In this document: positions 7,710 to 15,202 of the stretch, in pieces
Layout: the number at the start of each line of letters is the position of its first letter
How positions within the stretch are numbered: position 1 is the first letter of the stretch
Assembly: GCA_017398595.1 (NCBI GenBank)
Contig: JAFQFR010000002.1
Span: 1-45,104 of the forward strand
DNA length: 45,104 bases
From: Clostridia bacterium
Lineage (GTDB): Bacteria > Bacillota > Clostridia > Oscillospirales > CAG-272
Direction: 5' to 3'
Position numbers and translations under genes: made by a program
The notes under the pieces: generated by a model
Told to the model about the DNA's origin: nothing
What the model saw: only the letters and a program-made list of their open reading frames with translations
Databases searched by the model: none

Positions 7710-7964
7710 ATGAGCACCGAAGAATGCAAAACGACACTCGAACAGCAAAAAGAAAACGTATTACATAACATCGTATGGCTGCGTAATTATTACGGCATCC
7801 CCAAGAAACGCATGGCAGAGCTGCTCGAGATCGGTATCGGCAGTCTAAACAAAATCGAAAGCGGTGAAATGCCGCCGAGACTTAGCGCGGAAGTCATTAT
7901 AAATATTTATAATCTCTTTGGTATTCACCCAAAAGATCTGGTAGGTAAACGGTTCGGAGAGTAA
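7710..7964 (+). CDS. Small XRE-family HTH protein
   Basis: An 84-residue protein that is almost entirely one HTH domain: LRNYYGIPKKRMAELLEIGI at about residues 22-41, then a recognition-helix region SLNKIESGEMPPRLS. It lacks any C-terminal sensory domain. The start at 7710 is chosen because AAGGAG lies nine bases upstream; a GTG at 7680 in frame has no binding site. It sits alone between two intergenic repeats, with a palindrome upstream. It may be a stand-alone repressor or a leftover of a mobile element. No partner toxin or phage gene is adjacent. Confidence 0.75.
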   Translation: MSTEECKTTLEQQKENVLHNIVWLRNYYGIPKKRMAELLEIGIGSLNKIESGEMPPRLSAEVIINIYNLFGIHPKDLVGKRFGE

Positions 7965-8000
7965 AGGAGTAGTTTTCCCATATCACTAAGCTGCCCCCGC

Positions 8001-8298
8001 GTGTCATTCTGAGCGGAGCCGCAGGCGCAGTCGAACTTTTGCGGCGTTGCCGCAAAAGCGCCATAGCGTCCATAGGACGCATTGCGGAATCTCGCGGGAG
8101 AAGTAAGCAAAGTGCTTCGCCCGAGATCCCAATGCGCAAAGCGCATTGGTTTGGCATTTGCTATGCAAATGCCAAACTTCAACTACGCATCCCCACGAGA
8201 TCCAAACGCTATCGCGTTTGCCCTACGGGTTTCGACTACGAGCTTCGCTCTCCGCTCAAGATGACACCGTGGGGATGCACCGCTCAGGATGACGCGGG
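8001..8298. repeat. MITE-like composite repeat with nested hairpins, family 3
   Basis: Inverted ends GTGTCATTCTGAGCGGAG (8001-8018) and CTCCGCTCAAGATGACAC (8250-8267), with a second outer end CGCTCAGGATGACGCGGG (8281-8298). Between them lie at least four separate small hairpins: TTTTGCGGC/GCCGCAAAA, GCGTCC/GGACGC, CCAATGCG/CGCATTGG and TTTGGCATTTGC/GCAAATGCCAAA. The 7965-8420 stretch holds this repeat and a terminator and no supported gene. Confidence 0.7.
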
Positions 8299-8374
8299 CG
8301 AGATGTGCCTGATGCATATTTTCAGAGAGTAAAACAAAAACACCAAATAATCCCCAAAACAATCATTTTGCTTA

Positions 8375-8414
8375 TCAAAACAGGGTGTTGGCATCTGCCA
8401 ACACCCTGTTTTGA
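8375..8414. terminator. Perfect 18-bp terminator hairpin after darA
   Basis: TCAAAACAGGGTGTTGGC (8375-8392) pairs perfectly with GCCAACACCCTGTTTTGA (8397-8414), loop ATCT. It lies just past the darA stop on the - strand. T-runs are partly inside the stem, so it can act on either strand. Confidence 0.8.
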
Positions 8415-8420
8415 TTCTTT

Positions 8421-8747
8421 TTAAAATTTTCCCATGTCGTCGACGTTCAGGATAAAATACGTCGCGCCGCCGACGGTGATCTCGGATCTGATACCGTCGG
8501 GACGGAGTCCCTTGCCGAGCGAATTTTGGCTGGGCACGGTGGTCTTATGCTTGGAGCAATACTTCTTCAAAATCGCAACCAGCTCATCCACGCGTTCATC
8601 CTCGGTGCCGATCAGCAGCGTGGTGTTGCCGACCTGCAGAAAACCGCCTGTGGTGGAAAGCTTGGTCACGAAGAAGCCATCCGCCGTAAGCGCCGAAGAA
8701 GCGATGGCACTGTCATCGTTATGGATAATAGCAAGTACGAGTTTCAT
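8421..8747 (-). CDS. darA: DarA/PstA (YaaQ) cyclic-di-AMP receptor, PII-like
   Basis: A 108-residue PII-like trimeric cytoplasmic protein of the DarA/PstA/YaaQ family, which binds c-di-AMP at subunit interfaces. Diagnostic segments are MKLVLAIIHNDDS, the loop FFVTKLSTTGGFLQVGNTTL and IGTEDERVDELVAILKKYC, with the TTGGFL...GNTTLLIGTE core matching family members. The start at 8747 is preceded by AAGGAG; a longer open frame upstream overlaps the DUF1854 gene and is discarded. It is the last gene of an operon with the ABC exporter and DUF1854 gene (11-base gap), which suggests that c-di-AMP status may feed into this transporter. Usually darA sits with tmk or holB; this location is different. Confidence 0.9.
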   Translation of the reverse strand: MKLVLAIIHNDDSAIASSALTADGFFVTKLSTTGGFLQVGNTTLLIGTEDERVDELVAILKKYCSKHKTTVPSQNSLGKGLRPDGIRSEITVGGATYFILNVDDMGKF

Positions 8748-8758
8748 AGTTACTCCTT

Positions 8759-9247
8759 TTAAATTTGAGAATTTAAAACATGCCGACTGTGTTTGTCGAG
8801 CTTGGTCCAATCGGGGATCTCATAGCGGTTATCGTTGGTATCGCGAATGAGGATCCTGCCGTCATACAACTGCTTGACATCCGAATGGCGGTTCTGGATC
8901 TGGAAAGTACGCTCACCGCGTTCGGTCATCACCGTCCAGGTGTTCGAGCCGTATTTTTCGTTAATATCGAGCACCGCCGTGATCTCGGGTATCATATAAT
9001 ATTCACGCAGCACCGCGCGAATGATCTCCGCGCTCTCGGGCAAAAGACTGTTCACATCGCGAATGATCGCCTGCTCTTTTCCCTTTTTGTCCAGCAGGGT
9101 GATATAACGGTCGCCGCCGCTGACGGGAAAGAGTCTGCGCGGCTCGAGATCGGTGACGATCGTGCCGTCATAGTATTCCATATCGACGAGCGTAAGATCC
9201 TTGCGGGTGAAGCGCACGGTGTCTCCGCCAACATAATTTCTTGCCAT
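8759..9247 (-). CDS. DUF1854-family protein, partner of the ABC exporter
   Basis: A 162-residue soluble protein with the DUF1854 pattern: an N-terminal beta-rich part (VRFTRKDLTLVDMEYYDGTI) with LEPRRLFPVSG, KEQAIIRDVNSLLPES and a C-terminal VMTERGERTFQIQNR segment. DUF1854 proteins are recurrently encoded next to a dedicated ABC exporter, and in other phyla the pair is noted beside cyanophycin genes; no cyanophycin genes are here. The start overlaps the exporter stop (TAATG) and has a strong AGGAGG site, so the two proteins are made in step. No biochemical role is established that I know of. A regulatory or periplasm-independent accessory role for the transporter is inferred from gene pairing only. 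Confidence 0.8.
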   Translation of the reverse strand: MARNYVGGDTVRFTRKDLTLVDMEYYDGTIVTDLEPRRLFPVSGGDRYITLLDKKGKEQAIIRDVNSLLPESAEIIRAVLREYYMIPEITAVLDINEKYGSNTWTVMTERGERTFQIQNRHSDVKQLYDGRILIRDTNDNRYEIPDWTKLDKHSRHVLNSQI

Positions 9248-11517
9248 TATTCGAAGCCCTCCTCTTTCTTGTCGGCTTCTGCCTGCTCTGCCATCGTCTG
9301 GATCTGAATGAGCTTGTAGTACTTACCCTTCGCCGCGATCAGCTCCTCGGGCGTGCCCATCTCAATGATCTCGCCCTTGTCGAGCACCACGATCTTGTTT
9401 GCCTTGCGCAGGGTGGAAAGACGGTGCGCGATCATAATGGTAGTGCGCTCGCTGATGAGGTTTTCGATCGCCTGCTGGATGAGGCTCTCTGTCTCGGAGT
9501 CGACCGACGCGGTCGCTTCGTCAAAGATCAGCATGCGGGGATTCATCAAGACGGTGCGGGCGATCGAAAGACGCTGACGCTCACCGCCCGAAAGACCGAC
9601 GCCGCGCTCACCGAGCATCGAATCATAGCCGTCAGGCAGACGCGCGATGAACTCATGCGCATTTGCCACCTCGGCGGCGTGGAAGACTTCCTCGACCTGT
9701 GCATCCGGTCGGCTGAACGAAATGTTGTTGTACACCGTGTCGCGGAACATCATCGAATCCTGCTGTACATAGCCGATCTGCGAACGGTAGTAGCCGAGGT
9801 CGATGTCGCGAATGTTGATGCCGTCCACGAGGATGTCGCCCTCGTAGTTGTCGTAGAAACGCATCAAGAGGTTGACCAGCGTGGATTTACCCGAACCGGT
9901 CGTACCGACGATGCCGACGATGTCGCCCTGCTCGATCGTCAGATTGATATTCGACAGCGTCATCTTGGTGCGGTCAAACGAGAAGTTGACATTCTTGAAC
10001 TCGATCTTGCCGCGCATCTTGGGGCAGTTGCCCTTGCCGCGGTCGGGTTCTTCCTCTGCGTCGAGAATATCGAGCACTCTCTCCGCCGAGGAAAGGGCAT
10101 GCTGATAGGTGTCATTGAAGTTTGCAAAGAAGTTGACGGGCGTGTAGAACATCGAAGCGTAGGAGATGAACGCGACCAATGTACCGATACTGAGGTCCGC
10201 ACCGCCGGAGTTGATGACCCAGATACCGCCGACGAACCAGATCAGCAGTGTGCCGCAGGCGTTGAAGAACGAAACGATCGTCGGGAACGCGGTGGAAATG
10301 CGCGCGCTGCGCTTGTCCACCTTGAGCCACTCGGTGTTGTAATCCTTGAAATAGTCGCCGCTGCGCGCCTCTGCGGAGAACGCCTTGACCACGCGGATAC
10401 CGGGGAGTGTGTCGGTCAGGATCGAAACGACCGACGCCCAGCGCCGCCATATCTTACGGTAGAACGGCAGGATCTTCTTGCCGAAGATCTTGGAACCGAT
10501 GACGGTGAACGGGATCGGCACGAGCGTCACCAGCGCGAGCTTATAATCCATGCCGAACATGATGAACACGATACCGATCATCGTGAAGAACTGCACGACC
10601 ACCTCCTGCGTGAGACGGAGCATGAAGGACTGCAGGGTGGACGTATCGCCGCTGATGCGGTTGATGACCGAACCGGTCGAAGTCTTGTCATAGAAGCGCA
10701 TACTGAGCTTCTGCGCCTTGGCATACACATCGTTGCGCAGTGCGTATACCATATTGTCACCGCTCACGCGCAGACGATAGCTGCGGATGATCGCGATGAT
10801 ATGGCGCAGGAGCTGTGCCCCGAGCAAGAAACCGACCACGCCGTACAGGCGGGAGAGATTATCGCCGAGCAGCACATCGTCTACCAGCGTTTGTGTCGCT
10901 ACGGGCTGCAGCATCGAGAGCGTGGTGCCCGCAAGCGAGAGAAGCATACATAAGATCAGGTTGGGGAGCTGCGGTTTGACATATACCGCGAGCTTTTTGA
11001 CAAGCTTGCCCTTGGACTGGCAGGCGATGCACTCCGCACCCGGGTGCAGCAGCTTTCTGCCGCAACGCGGGCAGACGCACATTGCCTTTTCGTAGCCTGC
11101 CGCCACTGCGTCATACGCACGCGCCGCGTCGCCGCCCTCCGAAATTTTTGTGATATAGTCCGCCGCCATGTCGCAGAGCGTTGCCACCGCGTAGGTAAAG
11201 CGGAACATCTCGATCTTTTCGTCGTCCTTCGCCGTCAAGATCAGCCGCGCGTTTCCGTACATGCGCTTGACTTCCGCCTTTTTCAAATCGGCGTGCGCCG
11301 CCGCGCGCAGCAGTTTGCCGTCTGCATCCATGGCAAAACTGCGCTGCTCGGTCACCGCCAAAAGGCTGATGCCGTACTTCGCTTCCATCGTGAGGTCGCC
11401 GACAACCGCGAACAGGATCTTTTCGTCCTTGCCGCAGACCTCGGCACGAGTGTTTTCAAGCTTTTCCCAAAGCTCGGTCGGGATTTCCTTGTTGATCAGG
11501 ATGCCACCAATATTCAA
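9247..11517 (-). CDS. ABC exporter (fused membrane/ATPase) with N-terminal zinc-ribbon extension
   Basis: A 756-residue half-transporter expected to act as a homodimer in the cytoplasmic membrane. Residues 1-~180 are an unusual soluble extension ending in a zinc ribbon CPRC (149-152) and CIAC (163-166). Six membrane segments follow from about 185, then the ATPase with Walker A GTTGSGKST (538-546), signature LSGGERQ (642-648), Walker B LIFDEA (663-668) and the AHR switch (697-699). All catalytic residues are present. The start is a TTG at 11517 with GGAGG seven bases upstream; the nearby ATG is out of frame and stops at once. It heads an operon with DUF1854 and darA. This extended architecture is typical of DUF1854-linked exporters. 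The substrate is unknown. Confidence 0.88.
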   Translation of the reverse strand: MNIGGILINKEIPTELWEKLENTRAEVCGKDEKILFAVVGDLTMEAKYGISLLAVTEQRSFAMDADGKLLRAAAHADLKKAEVKRMYGNARLILTAKDDEKIEMFRFTYAVATLCDMAADYITKISEGGDAARAYDAVAAGYEKAMCVCPRCGRKLLHPGAECIACQSKGKLVKKLAVYVKPQLPNLILCMLLSLAGTTLSMLQPVATQTLVDDVLLGDNLSRLYGVVGFLLGAQLLRHIIAIIRSYRLRVSGDNMVYALRNDVYAKAQKLSMRFYDKTSTGSVINRISGDTSTLQSFMLRLTQEVVVQFFTMIGIVFIMFGMDYKLALVTLVPIPFTVIGSKIFGKKILPFYRKIWRRWASVVSILTDTLPGIRVVKAFSAEARSGDYFKDYNTEWLKVDKRSARISTAFPTIVSFFNACGTLLIWFVGGIWVINSGGADLSIGTLVAFISYASMFYTPVNFFANFNDTYQHALSSAERVLDILDAEEEPDRGKGNCPKMRGKIEFKNVNFSFDRTKMTLSNINLTIEQGDIVGIVGTTGSGKSTLVNLLMRFYDNYEGDILVDGINIRDIDLGYYRSQIGYVQQDSMMFRDTVYNNISFSRPDAQVEEVFHAAEVANAHEFIARLPDGYDSMLGERGVGLSGGERQRLSIARTVLMNPRMLIFDEATASVDSETESLIQQAIENLISERTTIMIAHRLSTLRKANKIVVLDKGEIIEMGTPEELIAAKGKYYKLIQIQTMAEQAEADKKEEGFE

Positions 11518-11745
11518 ACCATGTCCTCCGGCCCGTACCGTGCGCGCGAATGAGCACCGACCACGAAACGGACTTTTTTCAAATGCCGCTTGTCTGGATG
11601 TCAGACAGTTTTTTCCTTGGTACCCTCATGATACCATGTGCTTTCCGAAAAAAAAACCACTTTTTTGCTTTTTTGGGCAAGTCTCCAATCTTTTTGGCAA
11701 ATCTAAACAAAAATGCATCTTGCCATTTTGACAAAGCGGATAGAA

Positions 11746-11771
11746 AAACGGCGGGATTTTCCCCGCCGTTT
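11746..11771 (-). terminator. Rho-independent terminator of the glycosyltransferase gene
   Basis: AAACGGCGGG (11746-11755) pairs with CCCGCCGTTT (11762-11771), followed on the - strand by TTTTTCT. It lies 25 bases after the stop of the gene at 11796-12911. Confidence 0.8.
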
Positions 11772-11795
11772 CAGTTTTTGATAGTAGGTTTATTT

Positions 11796-12911
11796 TTAGT
11801 CCTCGTACTCGTCCACAAGTTCTTTGGTCAGCTTGTACAAATCCTCTGTGGAGTTTGGCTTTGCGATCGCCTCGATCGCGTGCGCCATGCCTGCAAGCCT
11901 CGTGGGGCTGTGCAGAAGCTGATAGAACACATCTTCAAAATGCGTGTGCGCATCCACCGCCATGGCAACGCCGTTGTTGAGCAGAAAATTTGCATTGCGC
12001 TGCTCGTGCCCGGGGATAGGATTGCAGATGATGATCGGCAGCTTTTTGACCAGCGCTTCCGAGGTGGTGAGACCGCCCGGCTTCGTGATGATCACGTCAG
12101 ACGCGTCCATCAGGAGCGAAACCTCTTTGGTAAAGCCGAAATTCAGCACGCGCTTCTTGGTACGCAGTGCGTCCACGCTCTCCTTAGCCTCCCGGTTGTT
12201 GCCGCAGACCGAAATGATCTGAAAATCGCCGTCCACGGCGTCCAGCTCCTCTACGACCGATGCAATGTCACCGTATCCCATGCTGCCGCCCATCAAAAGC
12301 ACGGTCGTCTTGTCGGCAAGTCCGAGTTCGGCACGCGCACGCGCCTTGGGTACGCTCTCGGTGAACTGTTTACGCACGGGAATGCCGATCGGCGCGATCT
12401 GCTCGACGCGAATACCCTTGCGGCAGAGCTGCGAAGTGAGGAGCTCATTGGCGATCACGATGCGGTCGGTGCTGCGCGCCTCTTCCCACAGCGGATGCAC
12501 GGTGTAGTCGGTAACAACGCCGATCATGGGCACTTCAATGCCGCTTTTGGTCTTGAGCAGGTCGGTGACAACACCGAGGAAAGAATGCGTGTAGATGATC
12601 GCGTCGGGCGAGTACTGCTTGATATACTTGCCGAGCTTTTTCGTGAGCTGCAGATTGGCAATGCGATACAGGCTGGTGCCCGTGGTCTTGCGGTTTTCGG
12701 CAAGGGCATAGGACTTGGCAAACAGCTTCTTAAAATCCTTGGTCACCAGCAGGTATCCCTGCTTGATGATCTCATAGAGCGCCTTGCTCACATAGCGATA
12801 TGCGTCAAAGACTTCCGCTTCGGCACCGTGCTCGGCGAAGGTCTGGCGGATCGCCTCGGCAGTGGAGTTATGTCCCTCTCCCGCGGTGATGGATAGAATC
12901 AAAACTTTCAT
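11796..12911 (-). CDS. MGDG-synthase-family glycosyltransferase (UgtP-like)
   Basis: A 371-residue GT28-type glycosyltransferase of the monogalactosyl/diglucosyl-diacylglycerol synthase family. The N-terminal acceptor domain has the ITAGEGHNSTAEAI motif (residues 7-20). The C-terminal nucleotide-sugar domain has LLMGGSMGYGDI, the KPGGLTTSEAL donor-binding motif and NPIPGHEQRN. In Bacillota such enzymes add glucose or galactose to diacylglycerol to make glycolipids and lipoteichoic-acid anchors, at the inner face of the membrane. The start at 12911 follows GGAGA; a longer frame lacks a binding site. It is transcribed divergently from the DUF6062-like gene. Donor sugar and acceptor cannot be set from sequence. 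Confidence 0.85.
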   Translation of the reverse strand: MKVLILSITAGEGHNSTAEAIRQTFAEHGAEAEVFDAYRYVSKALYEIIKQGYLLVTKDFKKLFAKSYALAENRKTTGTSLYRIANLQLTKKLGKYIKQYSPDAIIYTHSFLGVVTDLLKTKSGIEVPMIGVVTDYTVHPLWEEARSTDRIVIANELLTSQLCRKGIRVEQIAPIGIPVRKQFTESVPKARARAELGLADKTTVLLMGGSMGYGDIASVVEELDAVDGDFQIISVCGNNREAKESVDALRTKKRVLNFGFTKEVSLLMDASDVIITKPGGLTTSEALVKKLPIIICNPIPGHEQRNANFLLNNGVAMAVDAHTHFEDVFYQLLHSPTRLAGMAHAIEAIAKPNSTEDLYKLTKELVDEYED

Positions 12912-12940
12912 ATATGTCTCCGTTGATTTCAAAAAAACTC

Positions 12941-12969
12941 TTCTCAAAGGCAAAAAATTATATTATAAT
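12941..12969 (+). promoter_or_regulatory. Predicted promoter of the DUF6062-like gene
   Basis: TTCTCA (12941-12946), a 17-base spacer and consensus TATAAT (12964-12969), 48 bases before the ATG at 13018. Confidence 0.55.
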
Positions 12970-13017
12970 ATTACCATAAGAATATGTACAAATCAACTGA
13001 AAAGGGAAATTTAAGAA

Positions 13018-13731
13018 ATGGAAAAGATTTATACCATACCCGTCAACGAAGCGTTTGACCGCTCCGCCGAGGAGAAAGCCTGCGGCTGCCCGTTCTGCTC
13101 GCTCTACAACATGCTCGAGCAAAACGAGATCGACGCGATCCTGGGCGCCGCCATGATGGAACCCGACATTCGCATGGAGACTAACAAAAAGGGATTTTGC
13201 AAGGAGCATTTCGACATCATGTTCGGCTACAAGAACCGTCTCGGTCTTGCCCTGATCCTCGAAAGTCACCTCGGCGAAAACCACGCGGCGGCATTCCCCA
13301 AGGGGCTTTCCTCGCTGATGGGCGGCGGCAGCAATGTAAAGAAGCTGTCCGAAATGTCCTGCAGCTGCTACGTTTGCGACAAGATCGAGTACCATTTCTC
13401 GCGCATGCTCGATACCGCGGTGCTGCTCTACGCCGAGGAAGACGCCTTCCGCAAGAAGTTTGCTGCACAGCCTTACTTCTGCCTGCCGCACTATGCGCGC
13501 ATGATGGAATATGCCAAGTCCAAGCTGTCCAAAAAGGTCTATCCCGAATTTGAAAAGACCGCCAAGGGGATCGAGGAGGGATACTACACCGAGTTGAATG
13601 AGGACATCTCCTGGTTCTGCAAGAAGTTTGACTACCGCTATGAGGAAGAGCCCTGGAAGAACTCCAAGGATGCCGTCGAGCGCGCCATCAAGTTCCTCCG
13701 CAGCGACCTGCATACTATGAAAAATAAGTAA
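13018..13731 (+). CDS. DUF6062-like cysteine-rich protein
   Basis: A 237-residue soluble protein with two cysteine clusters typical of a zinc-bound fold: CGCPFC at about residues 22-27 and SCSCYVC near 117-123, plus CKEHFD and the FCLPHY segment, each with a Cys-His pair. I recognise it as DUF6062-like, a family common in Clostridia with no established function. The Cys/His pairs resemble redox or zinc-ribbon arrangements seen in thiol-handling proteins but no catalytic role can be claimed. The start follows AAGGGAAA. It is the last host gene before the phage operon and is separated from it by a strong bidirectional hairpin. Confidence 0.75.
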   Translation: MEKIYTIPVNEAFDRSAEEKACGCPFCSLYNMLEQNEIDAILGAAMMEPDIRMETNKKGFCKEHFDIMFGYKNRLGLALILESHLGENHAAAFPKGLSSLMGGGSNVKKLSEMSCSCYVCDKIEYHFSRMLDTAVLLYAEEDAFRKKFAAQPYFCLPHYARMMEYAKSKLSKKVYPEFEKTAKGIEEGYYTELNEDISWFCKKFDYRYEEEPWKNSKDAVERAIKFLRSDLHTMKNK

Positions 13732-13735
13732 ATGT

Positions 13736-13772
13736 AACAGCAGCGGGAAAACGAAGTTTTCCCGCTGCTGTT
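13736..13772. terminator. Perfect 17-bp bidirectional hairpin between host gene and phage operon
   Basis: AACAGCAGCGGGAAAAC (13736-13752) pairs perfectly with GTTTTCCCGCTGCTGTT (13756-13772), loop GAA. It lies three bases before the last phage gene stop and five after the DUF6062-like stop. No long T-run follows on either side, so the stop may be less efficient than a canonical terminator. Confidence 0.75.
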
Positions 13773-13774
13773 GC

Positions 13775-13999
13775 TTAGTCTATGTAGTCGCTGTCGTCCA
13801 TCTCGTCTGCGGCGTTTTTCACTGCCGCCATGTCGATAAGTCCTTCGGCGGCAAGATATGCAACCACCGATGTGGCGATCATGGTCGCGCCCTCGGTGGT
13901 ATTCCCCGCCGCAAGCAGTGCTATACCGCCGATAATGCCTGCAACCGCCACAAGAAACTTGCGGCTGGTGAATTTGGTTTTCAGATCATTCCAATTCAT
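13775..13999 (-). CDS. Small holin-like phage membrane protein
   Basis: A 74-residue protein with hydrophobic stretches LVAVAGIIGGIALLAAG (about residues 14-30) and ATMIATSVVAYLAAEGLI (about 36-53), then an acidic C-terminus ending in DDSDYID. Size, two short membrane segments and position as last gene of the lysis module fit a holin or holin-accessory protein. The start at 13999 overlaps the previous stop (ATGA), with AGAGAGGA upstream; a much longer frame upstream is the neighbour read in another phase. Not matched to a named holin family. Confidence 0.7.
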   Translation of the reverse strand: MNWNDLKTKFTSRKFLVAVAGIIGGIALLAAGNTTEGATMIATSVVAYLAAEGLIDMAAVKNAADEMDDSDYID

Positions 14000-14286
14000 G
14001 CGATGTATTCCTCTCTTTCCGGTATGTTTCCCTTTATTTTTTCTTTGTTTTCGACGGCGCTTTTCAGCATATAGCCGAGCACGCCGCCCGTCATCGGTGT
14101 GCAGATGTAGGTAGTGAGATCGGTCGTATTCACCGTGAGATCTCCGCGCACGACCTGCGTAAGCACCACGGCGATCACCACCGCCGCACCGATGAACCAC
14201 AGCACGATCATTGCCGCAAGCGCTTTCTTGGAAAATTCCTTGAAGCGCTTTTTTGTGTTCGGCTTCTTTTCGATGGTGATCTTCAT
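13996..14286 (-). CDS. Phage lysis-module membrane protein
   Basis: A 96-residue protein: a basic N-terminus (KKPNTKKRFKEF), one clear membrane segment AAMIVLWFIGAAVVIAVVL at about residues 25-43, a hydrophobic second region YICTPMTGGVLGYMLKSA, then a charged tail. It overlaps the lysin gene and the next gene by four bases each (ATGA), so the three are translationally coupled. A holin, antiholin or spanin-like accessory role is inferred from position; no family was recognised. Confidence 0.65.
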   Translation of the reverse strand: MKITIEKKPNTKKRFKEFSKKALAAMIVLWFIGAAVVIAVVLTQVVRGDLTVNTTDLTTYICTPMTGGVLGYMLKSAVENKEKIKGNIPEREEYIA

Positions 14287-14882
14287 TGCAGTTTCACCGC
14301 CATGTTGTGGATCAGCTCGGGAAGATACTGCACCTTTGGCGCGGTCTGCAACCAGTACGCAGGAGAATTGATCACACCGCACTGCTGCAGCACCGTGAGA
14401 TCGCTTTCCAGCGTGCTGATCGTTTTCTGCCCTCTCAGGTAAGGCGCACCGTCGATGGCTTGTCCGTTCTGCTCGAGCTGAAAATGCAGATGCGCACCGT
14501 AGCTGTCGCCGGTATTGCCCATATAGCCGATCGTATCACCCTTATGTACCGTAGTGCCCACGCGGATAGACGCGGGGATGCTGCCGTGCTTCAAATGGAA
14601 ATACTTTGTCACCATCCCGCCGCCGTGATCAATCGTCACAAAGTTGCCTTCAAGATTACGACGGTGGTCAACGCCGGTGACCGTGTTTTTTACCGCCGTC
14701 ACCTTGCCGTCCGCGATGGCAACGATGGTTGCGGTCGTGTTATATCCGACATACCGTACCACATCCACGCCATAGTGCTTGCAGGTCTTGCCGCCCAGCG
14801 TGCGCATGCCGAACGGCGAAGTTTCGTAAATGTCGCCCGATTCCTTGAACACAGGCGACCGCGAAAGTCCGTACTGTCCCAT
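14283..14882 (-). CDS. Phage endolysin, M23 metallopeptidase
   Basis: A 199-residue peptidoglycan endopeptidase of the LytM/M23 family. Zinc ligands are visible as HYGVD (H36, D40) and the HLHF motif (H131, H133), with YFHLKHG between. No signal peptide, so export would depend on the neighbouring holin-like proteins. The C-terminal ~45 residues (LQQCGVINSPAYWLQ, then YLPELIHNM) resemble a short cell-wall-anchoring or helical tail often appended to Clostridia phage and spore lysins. The start follows GAGGAGAAATAGGG. Enzyme class is certain; bond specificity is not. Confidence 0.9.
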   Translation of the reverse strand: MGQYGLSRSPVFKESGDIYETSPFGMRTLGGKTCKHYGVDVVRYVGYNTTATIVAIADGKVTAVKNTVTGVDHRRNLEGNFVTIDHGGGMVTKYFHLKHGSIPASIRVGTTVHKGDTIGYMGNTGDSYGAHLHFQLEQNGQAIDGAPYLRGQKTISTLESDLTVLQQCGVINSPAYWLQTAPKVQYLPELIHNMAVKLQ

Positions 14883-14884
14883 CC

Positions 14885-15133
14885 CTATTTCTCCTCCTCG
14901 CTTTCGATATACTTCCTGTGAAAGCCTTCGAGCACTGTAATGCGGTGCTCGAGTTTGTCGATCTTCTTGCCGTGTTCACTGATGCGCTTTTTGCTCACTT
15001 CCATATTCTCGTTGAGCGAATCGATCGAGCAGTTCAGCTTGGTAATGCTGGTATTGAGCTTGATGATCGGCGTGGTCACGCTGATGCCGAACCCGACCAG
15101 CGCAATGAGCCCCACCACAATTTCCCACGTCAT
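14885..15133 (-). CDS. XhlA/hemolysin-like phage protein
   Basis: An 82-residue protein with one N-terminal membrane segment (IVVGLIALVGFGISV, residues 5-19) followed by a long charged coiled coil with heptads through SKKRISEHGKKIDKLEHRIT. This is the usual layout of XhlA-like proteins that assist holin and lysin release. It ends two bases before the lysin start and has its own GAGGAGGTG-type binding site. The family call rests on architecture. Confidence 0.65.
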   Translation of the reverse strand: MTWEIVVGLIALVGFGISVTTPIIKLNTSITKLNCSIDSLNENMEVSKKRISEHGKKIDKLEHRITVLEGFHRKYIESEEEK

Positions 15134-15202
15134 GCTTTCGACACCTCCTCGGTCACGATTTGAAATACATGCAATCTGTACACCTTCCTTTCATGTGGTG
15201 TT

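Noticed and set aside
7565..7771. 68-residue - strand frame upstream of the small XRE gene
   Set aside because: It overlaps the promoter, operator palindrome and 5' end of the XRE gene and lacks a binding site.
9241..10953. 570-residue frame antisense to the ABC exporter
   Set aside because: Composition is His/Asp/Arg/Val-rich shadow sequence without motifs; the exporter on the other strand has all catalytic motifs.
11591..11607. Palindrome TGTCTG-GATGT-CAGACA upstream of the ABC exporter as operator
   Set aside because: It is real as sequence, but no promoter of good quality was found beside it, so no regulatory role is claimed.
15134..15202. 13-residue frame (with a CTDC motif) between the tail fibre and XhlA-like genes
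   Set aside because: It has a start and stop but is too short to support as a gene; it could serve translational coupling only.
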